27,459 nt of DNA from Clostridiales bacterium. GTDB lineage: Bacteria > Bacillota > Clostridia > Christensenellales > CAG-138. Below, in pieces: positions 6,162 through 13,263 of this stretch; within the stretch, counting starts at the first letter, position 1; every line of letters starts with the position of its first letter. The stretch covers positions 1 through 27,459 of the forward strand of contig WRCT01000005.1 in assembly GCA_009783775.1 (NCBI GenBank). The letters run 5' to 3'. The notes below the pieces were generated by a model. It was not told the origin of the DNA. It worked only from the letters and a program-made list of their open reading frames with translations, and did not search any database. Made by a program: the position numbers and the translations under genes.

Positions 6162-7675
6162 AAAAACAAATCATCTGCCTGTTGCTGACCCTAACCCTTT
6201 CCCTCACCGCGCTGACCGCCTGCGCGAACACAAAACCGAATCCGCAAGACTCGCTGGCGGACCGGGCCTTTGCCATCTTTGTGGAACTGTCTTGCATCCC
6301 GCGCGGCTCGGGCAATATGCAGGGAATCAGCGACTGGCTGGTGGCGTTTGGGCAAGCGCGCGGCCTGGAAACAATACAGGATCAGGCGCTGAACGTGTTG
6401 ATCAAAAAGCCCGGGTCCAAAGGCCGCGAGCACGAGCCGCCCATCGCGCTGCAGGCGCATATGGACATGGTCTGCCAAAAGGATTCGGACGTGCAGCATG
6501 ATTTTTTGACCGATCCGATTATCCCCATCATCGAGGGCGACTGGGTCATGGCGCAAGGCACGACCCTGGGCGCGGACGACGGCGCGGGCGTGGCAATGAT
6601 CCTGGCCGTGCTGGACGCGGATAACCTCTCGCACCCGCCCATCGAGGCGGTTTTAACCACCAACGAGGAGACCGATATGTCCGGCGCGCTGGGTTTTGAC
6701 ACCTCACTGCTGGCCGCGACCCGCATGATCAATCTGGACAACGAAGTGGAGGGTATGTTTTGCGTCAGCAGCGCGGGCGGCACCCAGCTTCAAATCAGCC
6801 TACCCCTTGAAACCGTTGCCACGCCGGAGGGGCTCCTGTCCTTGCGGCTGACCGTACAGGGCTTGACCGGCGGCCATTCGGGCGTGGAAATTCACAAAGG
6901 CCTTGCCAACGCGAATATCCTGATGGCGCAGGTCTTGCGGGAGCTTTCCGAGGTGACATACTATGTGAGCGACCTTGAGGGCGGCTCTGCCGATAACGCG
7001 ATTCCCCGCGCCTGCACCGTTGTTCTGTCTTTTGCAGAGAAAGACCTTGCCGCAGTACAAGCCATCGTCGCACGGACCGAGGCGGCATTCATGCCGCAAT
7101 ATACCCAAGACGCGAATCTGGCGATTGAGCCGGAATCTGCGGATACCCCTCAAACGGTCTGGACAACCGCCGCAACACAGCGCGTGCTGGACTGTATATT
7201 ACAACTGCCCGACGGCGTGATTGCCATGAGCCCCGATGTGGAGGGATTGGTGCAAACCTCCAGCAATCTCGGTATTGTAAAGACGCAGGGGAACGAGCTG
7301 ATCCTGTGCTGCTATCCGCGCAGTTCCTCGCCGACCGACCAGGCCGATACCCTGGATAAGCTGACGGCGCTTGCCGAGGCGGCGGGCGGCGCGCTGGAAA
7401 TTATCAGCAATATGCCCGCCTGGCCCTATAGGGCCGATTCGCCCCTGCGCGAGGCATTGATCGCCGTCTACACAGCGCTTTACGAAAAAGAACCGCGTGT
7501 CGAGGCGGTGCACGCGGGTCTGGAGAGCGGTGCGTTCGCAAAAAGCAAACCGGCGCTCGATATCATCTCCATCGGCCCCGACCTGCTCGCCGTCCACACC
7601 CCCGGCGAAAAACTCTCCCTATCCTCTTTCAATCGAACCTGCGACTTTCTGATTGAAATTCTAAAGCAAATATAG
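6158..7675 (+). CDS. pepD: Aminoacyl-histidine dipeptidase (M20 family), lipoprotein form
   Basis: Hydrolyses Xaa-His and other dipeptides with a two-metal centre. The metal ligands are visible: HMD (His101, Asp103), LGADDGAG (about Asp140), the catalytic NEETDMSGA (Glu170-Glu171) and LDNE (Asp194); a late His lies in VEAVHAGLESGAF. At 505 residues it has full length for PepD. Unusually it starts with a signal peptide and lipobox LTAC (Cys22), so the enzyme should sit outside the cell on a lipid anchor, whereas PepD is normally cytosolic. It may serve peptide scavenging. The start overlaps the stop of the AT-rich gene upstream, yet its own composition is that of the chromosome. No terminator is seen downstream. 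Confidence 0.9.
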   Translation: MKKQIICLLLTLTLSLTALTACANTKPNPQDSLADRAFAIFVELSCIPRGSGNMQGISDWLVAFGQARGLETIQDQALNVLIKKPGSKGREHEPPIALQAHMDMVCQKDSDVQHDFLTDPIIPIIEGDWVMAQGTTLGADDGAGVAMILAVLDADNLSHPPIEAVLTTNEETDMSGALGFDTSLLAATRMINLDNEVEGMFCVSSAGGTQLQISLPLETVATPEGLLSLRLTVQGLTGGHSGVEIHKGLANANILMAQVLRELSEVTYYVSDLEGGSADNAIPRACTVVLSFAEKDLAAVQAIVARTEAAFMPQYTQDANLAIEPESADTPQTVWTTAATQRVLDCILQLPDGVIAMSPDVEGLVQTSSNLGIVKTQGNELILCCYPRSSSPTDQADTLDKLTALAEAAGGALEIISNMPAWPYRADSPLREALIAVYTALYEKEPRVEAVHAGLESGAFAKSKPALDIISIGPDLLAVHTPGEKLSLSSFNRTCDFLIEILKQI

Positions 7676-7728
7676 TGCAAGTAATAAATATATTCCCATT
7701 CCACTTTGCACTTTCCGCTAAATAGGAC

Positions 7729-7757
7729 TTGACGTTATAAGCGTTATCCCGTAAACT
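7729..7757 (+). promoter_or_regulatory. Predicted sigma-A promoter of yajC
   Basis: TTGACG (7729-7734) and TAAACT (7752-7757) are separated by 17 bases. The -35 is five of six, the -10 four of six. The yajC RBS (GAGGAAA) and ATG follow about 35 bases later. Confidence 0.55.
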
Positions 7758-7791
7758 ATAGAAGATTCGAAAGAAAAGAGGAAATAAAGAT

Positions 7792-8136
7792 ATGCCAATG
7801 GATTGCGCGAATATGTTGACTTGCGCGGGCGGCGCCGAGGGTGGCGGCGGCGGAAGCTCCATGATTATTATGGTACTGGTGCTGGTGGCGATGGTCGCCT
7901 TTATGATTATCCCGCAGCGCCGCAAGGACAAGAAGGTCAAGAATATGCTGGCCGCCTTAAAACCGGGCGACAGGGTGCGCACCATCGGCGGCATTTACGG
8001 GACCATCGTCTCGATCAAAGAGGACGTCGCCATCTTGGCCGTCGGTCCGGACAAGGTCAAGCTGGTGTTTGCGCGCGGCGCGATTGCCCAGGTCGAGGAG
8101 CAGGGCGTGGAGCAGGACGCAGTCGCTGCAAAATAA
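7792..8136 (+). CDS. yajC: Preprotein translocase accessory subunit YajC
   Basis: YajC associates with SecDF and the SecYEG translocon at the membrane. The 114-residue protein has a short glycine-rich N-terminus, one membrane helix (SSMIIMVLVLVAMVAFMII), the family junction PQRRKDKK and a C-terminal beta domain with LKPGDRVRTIGGIYGTI, the most conserved YajC block. The ATG at 7792 has GAGGAAA upstream and a predicted promoter at 7729. It is followed by a repeat carrying a terminator and then a TIGR04086-like membrane protein, a gene order familiar from other Clostridia. Confidence 0.94.
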   Translation: MPMDCANMLTCAGGAEGGGGGSSMIIMVLVLVAMVAFMIIPQRRKDKKVKNMLAALKPGDRVRTIGGIYGTIVSIKEDVAILAVGPDKVKLVFARGAIAQVEEQGVEQDAVAAK

Positions 8137-8139
8137 TGC

Positions 8140-8240
8140 GCAATGCGTAATGCCGAATGCGTAATTATTATTTTATGAAAAACAGCGCAAGCTGTTTTTT
8201 CCTTTGATTTAAGCATTAAGCATTATGCATTACGCATTGC
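8140..8240. repeat. MITE-like inverted repeat
   Basis: The 14-base arm GCAATGCGTAATGC (8140-8153) is repeated in inverted orientation at 8227-8240. Inside are further degenerate AATGCGTAAT/ATTAAGCATT units, giving a long imperfect hairpin of about 100 bases. The yajC stop codon TAA directly abuts it. It encodes nothing and also carries the terminator at 8178-8200. Confidence 0.7.
8178..8200 (+). terminator. Intrinsic terminator within the inverted repeat
   Basis: AAAAACAGC (8178-8186), loop GCAA and GCTGTTTTT (8191-8199) form a perfect stem ending in a T run on the plus strand; the symmetric A run means it could work on both strands. It ends the yajC message. Confidence 0.75.
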
Positions 8241-8273
8241 CCGTCCGCATACCTTTTTTCATGGAGGTATGCT

Positions 8274-8687
8274 ATGCCAAAATCAAAACGTTCCCATCGC
8301 AATAAAAAGAAATCCGGCGCCCTGTGGCCCATCGTCAAAGCGGCCCTGCTCGCCTCCGCCGCCGTGCTGATTCTCATAGTGATCTTCACCGGCGTGCTCT
8401 ATCTGGAGTGGCTGCCCGAAAGCAGCATTCCCCTGCTCAACGGCATTTTCAAAGTGGTCGGCGCCGCGCTTGCGGGCCTGTTGGTCGGCCGGTCGCTCAC
8501 CGAAAGGCTGTGGCTGTTCGGCGGGCTTGCCGCCGCGCTTTTTCAAGCGCTGGCCACGGGTTGCATGGGGATCTTTTTGGGCGGATTGCAGCTGCGGCCC
8601 AGCCTGGTGGGCGATATCCTTCTCGCCGCCGTGATCGGCGGCGCGGTGGCGTACGCTTTTTTCTCCTTATCAAAGAAAAAAACGTAG
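8274..8687 (+). CDS. TIGR04086-like integral membrane protein
   Basis: A 137-residue, highly hydrophobic protein with about four membrane helices after a basic N-terminus (MPKSKRSHRNKKK): near 18-44, 53-72, 78-97 and 110-131. Size, helix pattern and position next to yajC match the TIGR04086 family of Firmicutes membrane proteins, of unknown function, in my recollection often found near peptide-modification genes such as SCIFF/scfB. GGAGGT stands before the ATG. The TAG stop (8685-8687) is part of a TAGATTCCAGATTCC repeat. The family call rests on pattern and context. Confidence 0.75.
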   Translation: MPKSKRSHRNKKKSGALWPIVKAALLASAAVLILIVIFTGVLYLEWLPESSIPLLNGIFKVVGAALAGLLVGRSLTERLWLFGGLAAALFQALATGCMGIFLGGLQLRPSLVGDILLAAVIGGAVAYAFFSLSKKKT

Positions 8688-8718
8688 ATTCCAGATTCCG
8701 GACCCCAGATTCCAGACC
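8686..8718. repeat. AGATTCCAGATTCC repeat, copy 1
   Basis: AGATTCCAGATTCC, then CCAGATTCCAGACC. A near-identical module lies at 14280-14310. The first bases overlap the stop codon of the upstream membrane-protein gene. Confidence 0.7.
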
Positions 8719-8755
8719 GCTCACGCGGGGTGAGCTGCGCAACAACTTGTGAAAT

Positions 8756-8785
8756 TCTTGTAACCTGTAACCTATAACTTGTAAC
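8756..8785. repeat. Inverted copy of the GTTACAGG tract
   Basis: CTTGTAACCTGTAACC followed by TATAACTTGTAAC is the reverse-complement orientation of the GTTACAGGTTACAGG/GGTTACAAGG tracts at 4664-4693 and 4806-4842. Its right end supplies the -35 box of the next promoter. Confidence 0.65.
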
Positions 8786-8807
8786 TACTCACCGGATATG
8801 CTATAAT
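8779..8807 (+). promoter_or_regulatory. Strong promoter of the PqqD/peptidase/exporter operon
   Basis: TTGTAA (8779-8784), a 17-base spacer ending TGC, and a perfect TATAAT (8802-8807) with the extended TGn motif. The -35 hexamer is the last part of the inverted GTTACAGG repeat. The RBS GAGGTGAG and ATG of the 126-residue protein follow within 31 bases. Confidence 0.75.
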
Positions 8808-8837
8808 GCTTGTATCATACCATTATGAGGTGAGAAT

Positions 8838-9218
8838 ATGCGCAAATATAACTGGCTTATCGCGGTTTGTTTGGTGTTGGTGCTGTTTGCCGCGCTCGGC
8901 TGTGGCTGTGGCGGCGGCGGCACGCCCAAGGCGACGCCGGAACCGGAACACGTGACGCTGATCAAAGTTGTCGGCATTGACGTCAACGGGCAGGAGAGCG
9001 AGATTTACGATCCCGCCGACCCCGAGGCCACCTTCCCGCCGGAGAACATCATCAGCGGCTACTACGGCACGCCCGAGCCGGGCACGACAGCCAGACCGAA
9101 CCGAACTGCCGGACCGGCGGCTACGCCGAAATCGACCGACAGCACCTGGATCGGCGGCGACGGCGATGATTGGGACATCGGGGATTCCACCGTTGTGAAC
9201 GGCGACGATCTGTTCTAA
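8838..9218 (+). CDS. Small lipoprotein-like secreted acidic protein
   Basis: A 126-residue protein with an N-terminal hydrophobic signal (residues 7-21) ending ALGCGCGGGG. Cys22 or Cys24 could be lipidated, although the lipobox is poor because Ala rather than Leu stands at -3. The rest is low-complexity, rich in Pro, Thr, Gly and Asp, with a TTARPNRTAGPAATPKST linker and a very acidic end (DGDDWDIGDSTVVNGDDLF). It is first in an operon with a PqqD-like protein, a peptidase and an exporter, 19 bases before the PqqD gene, behind a strong promoter and the RBS GAGGTGAG. It may be a surface lipoprotein or a substrate of the following genes. I do not recognise a family. Confidence 0.7.
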   Translation: MRKYNWLIAVCLVLVLFAALGCGCGGGGTPKATPEPEHVTLIKVVGIDVNGQESEIYDPADPEATFPPENIISGYYGTPEPGTTARPNRTAGPAATPKSTDSTWIGGDGDDWDIGDSTVVNGDDLF

Positions 9219-9237
9219 AGAAGATTGGGAAAGAAAC

Positions 9238-9504
9238 ATGAAACATAAACCGGATTTTGTACTGCAGCAAGTGGCGGACACGCACGTCGTCGTGCCCGTG
9301 GGCGAGCAGGCGCTGGCCTTCAACGGCATTTTAACGCTCAACGGCACGGGCGCGTTCTTATGGCAGCAGCTGGATGAGGACGTGGACATTCCCGCGCTGA
9401 TCCAAGCGCTGCGGGCCGCCTATGAGGTGGACGAACAGACTGCCCTGGCCGATGTGGCGGCCTTTATAACCGCCTTAAGCGAAAACAATCTGCTTACAGA
9501 CTGA
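9238..9504 (+). CDS. PqqD-family peptide-binding protein
   Basis: An 88-residue protein of the PqqD fold, the small winged helix-turn-helix that binds leader peptides of ribosomal peptide natural products (RiPPs). The pattern is typical: VGEQALAFNGILTLNGTGAFLW in the first half, corresponding to the beta-hairpin and the N-G/T-A-F-LW turn, then helices LIQALRAAYEV and ALADVAAFITALSENNLL. It is free-standing rather than fused to a radical SAM enzyme. The stop overlaps the next start (TGATG at 9502-9506), so it is coupled to the peptidase gene. No modifying enzyme lies within the window. Confidence 0.85.
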   Translation: MKHKPDFVLQQVADTHVVVPVGEQALAFNGILTLNGTGAFLWQQLDEDVDIPALIQALRAAYEVDEQTALADVAAFITALSENNLLTD

Positions 9505-9977
9505 TGAGGGAAGTGCTTGTCACAATGGAGGACTGCCTGCCGGTGATCGCACGCAAGCTGGCGGAGGGCGGCAGCGTTCAGCTCACCGCGCCCGGCACCA
9601 GTATGCTCCCGTTGCTTGAAAATTCCGTGGTGGAGCTGACGGTGGCAAACGGGCCGCTGAAAAAACACGACATAGCTTTGTACCGCCGCATGGACGGGGA
9701 AGAGCGTTTTGTCCTGCACCGCGTGATCCGCACCCGAACGGACGGCAGTTACGCCATGTGCGGCGACAATCAAGTGCTCATAGAGAGCCCCATTTGGCCC
9801 GCGCAGGTAATCGCGAAGGTGTCGCGGTTTGAGCAAAACGGCATTATGGTCTCAGTGGACGATCCGCGCTACCGCCGCTATGCCCGCCGCCGCGTCGCGT
9901 CGCGCCCGTTTCGCGCCCTGATCGAGCAGTTGCACCGTATGTGCAAGTCTCTCATAAGGAAGAACGCGCATGAGTAA
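9504..9977 (+). CDS. S24/S26-like serine peptidase
   Basis: A 157-residue protein with the signal-peptidase/LexA-type catalytic fold. The nucleophile lies in APGTSMLPLL (Ser33), followed by the beta-barrel segment ENSVVEL and KKHDIALYR. The general base position reads FVLHRVI, giving His72 instead of the bacterial lysine, as in Sec11/SipW-type enzymes. A further conserved block is MCGDNQ. There is no clear membrane segment; the C-terminus is basic. Between a PqqD-like protein and an ABC exporter it is well placed to cut a leader peptide. The stop overlaps the exporter start by eight bases. The substrate is not evident. Confidence 0.85.
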   Translation: MREVLVTMEDCLPVIARKLAEGGSVQLTAPGTSMLPLLENSVVELTVANGPLKKHDIALYRRMDGEERFVLHRVIRTRTDGSYAMCGDNQVLIESPIWPAQVIAKVSRFEQNGIMVSVDDPRYRRYARRRVASRPFRALIEQLHRMCKSLIRKNAHE

Positions 9978-11589
9978 CAATACCGCGTTATTATGGATAC
10001 GCGGCGCACTGCGGGGGCGGTGGCCGCGTATTGTCATACAGATTTTTATCAAGTGCCTGTCCGTGGCCTGCGGCGTGATCATGGCGCTCTTTTTGCGCGA
10101 TGTCATCGATGCCGCCGTGAGCGGCCTGATCCCCCTGCTGATCGAAAAACTCCTGCGCCTGCTCGCGCTGATGACCCTTCAATACGGGCTCTCCTACGCG
10201 GCCGTGCGTATGCAGGCGACCATCAATATTCTGGTCTCCACCGACATCAAACGGCGTATGATGCGCGGGCTCTTCCATCGGTCGTATGCCCAGGTCTCGG
10301 ACTATCACAGCGGCGAGCTGATGAACCGCCTGATCACGGACGCGGACAATGTGGCAAGCAGCGCCACGTCCATGCTGCCCAACCTGATCTCCATGGCGCT
10401 GACGATTCTGATCGTGGGTATCTTGCTGGCAGCCATGAGCTGGCAGCTGCTGGTGCTCGCCGTAGTGATGGGCCTGGTCGCGGCCCTGGGCGCGCTGCTG
10501 CTGCGCAATAAGGCAAAGCGCCTGCAGCGCGACGTCCGCGAAAAAGAGGGCAAGGTGCGCGGGTTTATGCAGGAGGCGCTCTTGAATCTGCCCGTCATCA
10601 AGGCTTTCACCGCGGCGGCGGCGTTCACCGGACGGCTCAAAACCGTGCAGGACGCCAGCGTGCGCAGCCGGATAAAACAGCAGCGGTTCTCCACGTTCAT
10701 GCATACGCTGATGGGCTTTGGGTTCTCCATCGGTTATCTGGTCGCGCTGGGCTGGTGCGGCGCGCAGCTGGCCTTGGGCGCAATCAGCTACGGCACTTTG
10801 ACGGCGATCCTGCAGCTGGTCACGCAGATTCGCGCGCCGATTGCGGGCTTTGGCAATGTCGTGCCCAACTATTACGCCATGCTGGTCTCCGCCGAACGCT
10901 TGATCGAGTTGGAAGAACTCACGGCGGAGGACGAGCCCGCAGAGGACATGGGGGATCTGACGGAGATAAATGTGCGGGGACTAACCTTTGGCTACGACCC
11001 CGACGAGCCCGTGCTGAAAGATATTGATCTGACGGTCGGGCGCGGGGATTTGGTCGCGTTGACGGGCCGGTCGGGCATCGGAAAGTCCACGCTGATGAAG
11101 GTTTTATTGGCGCTCTATCAGCCGCAGGACGGGACTATGACGGCATGGAAGACGGATGGGACCGCGCTGCCGATCTCGGCTGGCACGCGCGCCGCCTTTG
11201 CCTATGTGCCGCAGGGTAATATGCTGTTTTCGGGCACGATCGCCGAGAACGTCACGCTCTTTGCTGAGGACGCGTCTGAGGAAGAGATTTGGGAGGCCCT
11301 GCGCATCGCCGACGCGGAAGGTTTCATTCGTGAGATGCCGGAGGGCCTGGACTCTCTCCTGCGCGAGGACGGCCAGGGCGTGTCCGAGGGTCAGGCGCAG
11401 CGCATTGCCGTGGCGCGCGCGCTCTTCACCCGCGCGCCGGTGCTGCTGCTCGACGAGGCCACCTCCGCGCTGGACGAACAAACGGAACTCACCCTGCTGC
11501 GCAATATCCGCGCGGCGGGCCACACCTGCCTGATCATCTCCCATCGCCCGGGGGTCATGGAGATCGCGACAAAACAAATTTCATTTTAA
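9970..11589 (+). CDS. ABC exporter, fused membrane and ATPase domains
   Basis: A 539-residue half-transporter: about six membrane helices in residues 1-310 (ABC type-1 exporter domain), then an ATPase domain. Walker A is GRSGIGKST (366-374), the signature loop is VSEGQ (471-475; consensus LSGGQ), Walker B is LLLDEATSALD, and the switch His is in ISHRP. It should act as a homodimer and export a peptide or lipid. RBS AAGGA lies in the end of the peptidase gene. As the last gene of the PqqD/peptidase operon it is the likely exporter of the matured product. It has no N-terminal C39 peptidase domain, consistent with a separate peptidase gene. Confidence 0.92.
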   Translation: MSNNTALLWIRGALRGRWPRIVIQIFIKCLSVACGVIMALFLRDVIDAAVSGLIPLLIEKLLRLLALMTLQYGLSYAAVRMQATINILVSTDIKRRMMRGLFHRSYAQVSDYHSGELMNRLITDADNVASSATSMLPNLISMALTILIVGILLAAMSWQLLVLAVVMGLVAALGALLLRNKAKRLQRDVREKEGKVRGFMQEALLNLPVIKAFTAAAAFTGRLKTVQDASVRSRIKQQRFSTFMHTLMGFGFSIGYLVALGWCGAQLALGAISYGTLTAILQLVTQIRAPIAGFGNVVPNYYAMLVSAERLIELEELTAEDEPAEDMGDLTEINVRGLTFGYDPDEPVLKDIDLTVGRGDLVALTGRSGIGKSTLMKVLLALYQPQDGTMTAWKTDGTALPISAGTRAAFAYVPQGNMLFSGTIAENVTLFAEDASEEEIWEALRIADAEGFIREMPEGLDSLLREDGQGVSEGQAQRIAVARALFTRAPVLLLDEATSALDEQTELTLLRNIRAAGHTCLIISHRPGVMEIATKQISF

Positions 11590-11590
11590 T

Positions 11591-11617
11591 ATGTCATCTT
11601 GAGCGTAGCGAAAGATC
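11591..11617. repeat. GTCATCTTGAGCGTAGCGAAAGATCT repeat
   Basis: A variant of the GTCATTCTGAGC/AGCGAAGAATCT family between two convergent genes. The minus-strand TAG stop of the membrane-protein gene (11617-11619) falls at its right border. Confidence 0.65.
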
Positions 11618-13263
11618 TAATTCGTTGGCCGTCTCAGCAAATACTTCTCAATCCAACGGTTTTCCTGATAGGGTATGACATAGTTGTCCAGTATGTACAC
11701 CTTGCTTTCGTTTGTCGTGCCGTCGCTGTTTTTGGAAGTGGAAAAGGTTTTCCAGTGCTTGTACGCGAAGTCGGGATTGCTTTGGCGAATGTAGGCGGGC
11801 ACGGTCGCCGACACGGAACGGTAGATCTCGGAGAGCGAGGTAAACGCGCCCAGCGCCAGCAGGCAGATCAGCAGGGCTTTTCGCCAGGACTTTGCTTTTG
11901 ACAGACCGTGGATCACAAGCCCCGCCAGCACGCAAAGCAGTGGCACGGAGACCCGCATACACCAGTCGTTGCCGCGCCCGACATAGAACAGGGGAACCAC
12001 CAGCAACACGATCGTCACAAGCCAAAGCAGCCGCTTGTTTACGAGCTTTCGCAGGAAAATCACATACAGCCCAAACTCCAGCAGATAGAAGGAGAAAAGC
12101 AGAATCAAAAAGTCTGTTATTTCCTTTGCGCTCGCGTTCGGCGGCAGAAACCGCTCAAAGATCAACCCCTTGTGGCCCGTCTCATTGTTGAGCAAAAAGA
12201 GCAGCCCGATCGGCGCGACGGCAAACACGCAGAGCAGATTGGGGAGTGTGAGCATTTCCATGAAGGAATCCCAAAGCCGCGGACGGGCGGGCTTGTCCGA
12301 AGGCAAATCCCAAAGGCGCGGGCGGACGGGCAAGTTCTCCGCCATCGGCGCGAGGGCGTCCTGGCCGAACAGGAACGAAAACAGCAGGATCGTCAGCGCG
12401 CTGATAAAGGGCAGGGGGGCAAAAGGCAGCATAAGCGCGCAGATAAAAATCAGTTGCTTGCGGTTTTGGCGCGTAAGCATCAGAAAAGTAACCAGCCAGG
12501 CCGGCAGGGCTTGATTGAACACCCAATACAGCTGTGTGGAAAACGACGAATACTGCAGCCGTCCCGACCACCACTCCTTGTGCGTGGTAAATAGATCGCG
12601 CAGCAGGGTCCCGAAGGGCAGGCCCGCGAACAGCCGCTCACGATACACCACCAGATAACCCAGAATATCCAGCCCGCTGAACAGGATAAAGATCAAAACC
12701 GCCCACTTGGCGAACCGCTGCAAGTAGCGTTGCAACAGATACAGGGTCAGCACAACGCCCAACAGGGACCAGAGATACAGGGCTACATTGCCGGCGGCCA
12801 GCCCAAACATCTTGGCCACGCCCGCCGCAGGCAGCCAAAACGCGAAGTAATAGTTCATCAGCCCCAGGCTGCCCATCTTTTCGGCAAAGACGGCATCGCG
12901 CGAATAGTCAAAGACCACGGGCCAGTCCTGATTGATCAGGTCCCAAAAGAGCGCGTTGCGCCCGTCAAAATCCGGATTCTGGTGCGCCGCCGCGCCCAGC
13001 CCCGAAAAGAATACCCAGACCGCGGCCAGCAGCACCAGCGGGATCCATTTCTTCAGATCAAAAAAAGAAGCGGCGTCTATCTCGGACAGCGGCTTTGCCT
13101 TGGATTTTGCCACGGACCAAAGCCCCCAAACCAGCAGCACCAGACAGGGCAGAGACACATACCAGGCGAACCAAAACAGCAGCCAGATCGCGAGCGGCAA
13201 ACCGAGCCAGGCGCAAACGGCATAGTCGAATGCGCCCTCAATTTTTTGAAATTTGGTTGTCAC
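11617..13263 (-). CDS. Polytopic membrane protein, possible GT-C type glycosyltransferase
   Basis: A 548-residue protein with roughly a dozen hydrophobic helices separated by short loops. The first large outer loop (NPDFDGRNALFWDLINQDWP) contains acidic residues, and a soluble C-terminal piece follows the last helix. This layout is that of GT-C polyprenyl-phosphate-sugar transferases and related surface-polysaccharide proteins, but no decisive motif is seen. The start is a GTG at 13263 that overlaps the thymidine kinase stop (TAGTG), so translation is coupled; an upstream ATG at 13317 would lie inside tdk. A 39-base tandem duplication (12269-12330) gives two RPRLWD units in a cytoplasmic-looking loop. 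The stop lies in a repeat. Confidence 0.75.
   Translation of the reverse strand: MTTKFQKIEGAFDYAVCAWLGLPLAIWLLFWFAWYVSLPCLVLLVWGLWSVAKSKAKPLSEIDAASFFDLKKWIPLVLLAAVWVFFSGLGAAAHQNPDFDGRNALFWDLINQDWPVVFDYSRDAVFAEKMGSLGLMNYYFAFWLPAAGVAKMFGLAAGNVALYLWSLLGVVLTLYLLQRYLQRFAKWAVLIFILFSGLDILGYLVVYRERLFAGLPFGTLLRDLFTTHKEWWSGRLQYSSFSTQLYWVFNQALPAWLVTFLMLTRQNRKQLIFICALMLPFAPLPFISALTILLFSFLFGQDALAPMAENLPVRPRLWDLPSDKPARPRLWDSFMEMLTLPNLLCVFAVAPIGLLFLLNNETGHKGLIFERFLPPNASAKEITDFLILLFSFYLLEFGLYVIFLRKLVNKRLLWLVTIVLLVVPLFYVGRGNDWCMRVSVPLLCVLAGLVIHGLSKAKSWRKALLICLLALGAFTSLSEIYRSVSATVPAYIRQSNPDFAYKHWKTFSTSKNSDGTTNESKVYILDNYVIPYQENRWIEKYLLRRPTN
12269..12330 (-). repeat. In-frame 39-bp tandem duplication
   Basis: TCCCAAAG-rich segments at 12269-12291 and 12308-12330 are near-identical with a period of 39 bases, that is 13 codons. 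The encoded protein reads RPRLWD twice, separated by LPSDKPA. The duplication keeps the frame. Confidence 0.6.
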
